Assembly: GCA_037013685.1 (NCBI GenBank)
Contig: CM072892.1
Location: 21,891,501 to 21,955,500 of the forward strand
From: Acridotheres tristis
Lineage: Eukaryota > Chordata > Aves > Passeriformes > Sturnidae
Reading direction: 5' to 3'
Length of the DNA stretch: 64,000 bases
In this document: piece by piece, positions 61,701 to 64,000 of the stretch
How positions within the stretch are numbered: position 1 is the first letter of the stretch
Layout of the letters: the number at the start of each line of letters is the position of its first letter
Translations under genes and position numbers: made by a program
The notes under the pieces: generated by a model
The model's database searches: none
What the model was told of the DNA's origin: nothing
The model's input: the letters and a program-made list of their open reading frames with translations, nothing else

Positions 61701-63596
61701 TGTTCAGCGAGTACCATGGAGGAGACACTGGACTGATTACAAAACAAGGCATTTAGACTCACATAAACCTATGGACTAGACCAATAGCAAGAAGCCAGTC
61801 TTGGGAGATTGTCCATATTCTCTTCAAGAGAGTCAATGAACATCAGGTGCTTATTGCCAGGAACTTCTGGGGCACAGCAATTCCCAAAATCTGCAGTGAG
61901 GAGAATACCCTTTCTCGTTCAAAGTGTGAATCACCAAAAGCTTAGTGAGCCTAGATTCTCCAGAGGCACTCCCAGGAGCTATGAAGTCAGACCTGTAAAG
62001 ATACTTGGCTTTCACAACACTTTTGTAGACCAGGACCTAATTTCAGAATCCCTCAGAAGTTCATATAGTTACATTCCAATTAGAAGCAGGCAGAATATGC
62101 ACATTTTTGCAACATGTTATCCTTGGTTTACTGGATTTACTGATTCATGACAAAAAAACCCTACTCTCTTTCTTGAGAAAGACCAGACACAGCTCTGCCC
62201 AGCTATGCCCCAGGCAACAGACAATGAAGTTACCCAAAGCAGGATGCAGCTGCCATGCTGAAAGCCCCGAGTGCCACTAGACCTTGGGCTGCAGATGGAG
62301 AAAAAGCAGTGTGTATAGCAGGACTCCAACAACAAAGAAAGGATTAAATGCTGTAGAGGCTGCCAGCACTTACCCAGTCAGAGGTCTGCTCTTCTTAATC
62401 TCAAAGAATTGTGTCCCAGTGTGATTGTACCTGGAAGCAAGAAGTTAAGGGCTTCGTAGCTTGGAAAGCAGAGTTTGAAGAAAACTTGTGTGAAGGACTT
62501 TCATGTTATTTACTATTCTCACAGCAAAGTCATTATTCCACAAATGTAGCAGCAACACAAGAAAATCCCTACCTCCCTTTCTTGCTTTTCTCCCATTTAT
62601 AATTCCTCCTTACTTCCACTGTATTTCCTTGTCAATTCTTCTCTTTCTCATACCCATATACAGGTTTCCACTCCAATTCCCAAAGGTTCATGCTTACAGC
62701 ACATGCTCTGCTCAGCTTTCCAGTTATCAGGGCAGAATAGTTTGATAAATCTCTTCCTGCTCCAATCTGCACATAATGCATGGAGCAATGAAACATTCAT
62801 GGTACCTTATTGTAAGAGTGACTGGGATCCAGTCCAGAGCACAACCACCCTGGATGGGTGAATGATGCCAAAAGGTTGGCCTTCTTACCTTGAATTAGGG
62901 CTGATCCAGAGCTAGATTTGTACCTCATCAGTGAGATTAGACTGTGCATATTGCTCTCCAGCACAACAGGAATGGAGAAATCTCTTTCCCAGAACACAGC
63001 CACACAGGCAGCTCTGCATATAAAGGGACAGCATACCACAGATGCACAAAAGTAGGGTGGCTGAGTGTTGTTTAGATAGAGAAGAATGATTGAGTAGGAT
63101 GACCTGAGGTTTGCCCATCACCACAACTCACCGACACCTTAGCAATGAGGTGATGCAGTTTGTAGTACATCTGACACCTGGCTGTCAGGATCTCAGATAT
63201 GTGTGTTTTTTTAATGAAATACCACTGTGAAGCCACTGACCTAGAAGAGTGGGTAGTGGGGAAAGGCCTTTGACAACATGCCCATTTGTTACATGCAGTG
63301 AACAGAAACCGAAGGTAACTTGGGCAAAAAAGGAAAAGAAATGGAGCAGCAAAACAAATCATTATCCCAAGTCCAGCTTCCTGTTTTCAGGGAACAAGTG
63401 TCAGTTCTCCTCCAGCTACAGCAGAAGGAGCTTTCTGTTTGTCACAGGAAAAGAAAGTCCTCTTGCTCTTTCTTCACACCAGTGAGTAAAGTAACAGCAA
63501 AGGATACTGAAGCTCCCTGATGTAGCGCTGTACAGCTTCCAGGCGCTCAGGGATGGGGGTGGACGGCTGGAACACAGGCACACTTGGTATGGGAAT
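58691..63596 (-). CDS. VASH1: VASH1, vasohibin-1, tubulin tyrosine carboxypeptidase (partial: last six coding exons)
   Basis: Minus-strand exons, in order of translation, are 63596-63508, 62430-62374, 61321-61247, 60277-59896, 59488-59376 and 58763-58691. They total 789 nt and encode the final 262 residues, aligning without length change to human residues 104-365. All introns are GT-AG and phases join. The transglutaminase-like catalytic residues are present: Cys169 (IKCLEAV, codon at 61272-61270), His204 (YFRHIVLG) and Ser221 (GISRREE). The enzyme, with its partner SVBP, removes the C-terminal tyrosine of alpha-tubulin. It was first described as an endothelial, VEGF-induced inhibitor of angiogenesis. 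The basic tail (PTKDRKKD, SPHRRNSR) and the C-terminus PDLNGYQIRV are retained. The exons with the N-terminal 103 residues and the start codon lie beyond base 64000. Confidence 0.97.
58974..59011. repeat. 22-bp tandem duplication in the last VASH1 intron
   Basis: The 16-mer CCAGGTTATTATCAGG occurs at 58974-58989 and again at 58996-59011, a period of 22 bp. It is a small recent-looking tandem duplication, away from the splice sites. Confidence 0.9.
59376..59488 (-). CDS. VASH1: VASH1 penultimate coding exon (basic tail)
   Basis: Minus-strand acceptor TGGCAG/ATTG, donor GACG/GTGAGT, phase 0 to 2. It encodes IGKGTGPPSPTKDRKKD, then VSSPQRGQASPHRRNSR, a basic low-complexity segment after the catalytic core, nearly identical to human. 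Confidence 0.96.
59896..60277 (-). CDS. VASH1: VASH1 catalytic-core exon (His and Ser)
   Basis: Minus-strand acceptor TGTCAG/TTAC, donor AAG/GTAAGC, phase 2 to 0. The 382 nt encode the core with FRHIVLGVNF, GALGISRREELMY, CWHTLKKVKLG, SHDPHSVEQIEWKHS and ERHARDMRLK. It includes the equivalents of human His204 and Ser221. Confidence 0.97.
61247..61321 (-). CDS. VASH1: VASH1 exon with the catalytic cysteine
   Basis: Minus-strand acceptor CTGCAG/GCTG, donor GAAT/GTATCC, phase 2 to 2. It encodes LMDLAKEMTKEALPIKCLEA then VILGI. The Cys in IKCLEA corresponds to human Cys169, the nucleophile. This stretch is essentially identical to human. Confidence 0.97.
62374..62430 (-). CDS. VASH1: VASH1 short internal exon
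   Basis: Minus-strand acceptor TTCCAG/GTAC, donor CTGG/GTAAGT, phase 2 to 2. The 57-nt exon encodes YNHTGTQFFEIKKSRPLT, identical to human as far as I can recall it. Confidence 0.96.
63508..63596 (-). CDS. VASH1: VASH1 first exon visible in this window
   Basis: Minus-strand acceptor TTTCAG/ATTC, donor TTCA/GTATCC, phase 0 to 2. It encodes IPIPSVPVFQPSTPIPERLE, then AVQRYIRELQ. The preceding exon (ending ...LPK in human) is outside the window. Confidence 0.96.
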
Positions 63597-64000
63597 CTGA
63601 AATGAGGAGCAGAACATAAATCACTACTTCCAAACCACTCCAGCTTCTTGCTGAACTCAGTGGCACATAGCTATAGAGAGCATGTTCCTCTGAAACCAGA
63701 CCCTTTTTGCCCAAAAAGTGACCACACTAGAAACATTCCTCTATGTCCACAATGGAAACTGGGAAGGGATTCAGAATGAGGCATCACCACAGAGCTGCAA
63801 GACAAACTACGTGAAAAGGTCCCGTCTTTATGCAATATTACATTGGACAAAATAGATAGAATTAACTGATGAGGCATGACACAGGACAGGAAAGCTATAA
63901 TCTGAGGGAGCATTGCCTCATTTGAGTATTGAAATTGAAAGGCACGAAACAAAAATAAAAGAAAGAGGCAAAAATGGACAATGAGTTTTCCAATATCACC

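Noticed and set aside
1..64000. CRISPR arrays, prophage, operons or other bacterial systems
   Set aside because: The window is a bird chromosome with split genes and CR1/LTR repeats. No array of regular spacers or bacterial gene was seen.

Overview
The window is vertebrate nuclear DNA, almost certainly from a bird and most likely a passerine. Coding sequence lies in short exons with GT-AG introns. The background is AT-rich with CpG-rich promoter islands. The repeats include CR1 LINE 3' ends carrying the terminal ATTCTATGAT-type motif, plus long terminal repeats (LTRs) that resemble families I remember from songbird genomes. No bacterial-style operon, CRISPR array or plasmid feature is present.

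Two protein genes are firmly recognisable, both near the right end and converging tail to tail. ANGEL1 is on the + strand: ten coding exons from 38582 to 47129 give an uninterrupted 682-residue reading frame, starting inside a CpG island at about 38.23-38.83 kb. It encodes a CCR4-type exonuclease/endonuclease/phosphatase (EEP) protein with its metal-binding and catalytic residues intact. VASH1 is on the - strand. Its last six coding exons (63596 down to 58691) encode the C-terminal 262 residues of vasohibin-1, the tubulin tyrosine carboxypeptidase, including the Cys-His-Ser catalytic residues. Its first exons lie beyond base 64000. The same convergent VASH1/ANGEL1 pair is found on human chromosome 14. 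The 11.5 kb between the two stop codons holds the 3' UTRs of both genes and several candidate poly(A) signals on each strand.

The first 38 kb hold no coding gene I can support. They contain an isolated CpG island at 13.46-14.12 kb next to a polypyrimidine/polypurine tract, two CR1 copies (7.4 and 17.3 kb), a solo LTR at 18.07-18.69 kb, an LTR element with a clear 5-bp target-site duplication at 29.52-30.57 kb, an LTR in reverse orientation from 31.32 kb, and an LTR at about 37.15-37.59 kb just upstream of the ANGEL1 promoter. The rest is ordinary AT-rich non-coding sequence, intergenic or intronic to an unseen gene.

I found no convincing new biological system. The most useful leads are the unassigned CpG island, the convergent 3' ends, the LTR close to the ANGEL1 promoter, an RFX-type X-box at 1877, and a short minus-strand ORF at 32.9 kb with a signal-peptide-like start followed by a splice donor. 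Exon boundaries were placed by eye from splice consensus, phase continuity and remembered human proteins. Repeat family names are from memory and no search was run.
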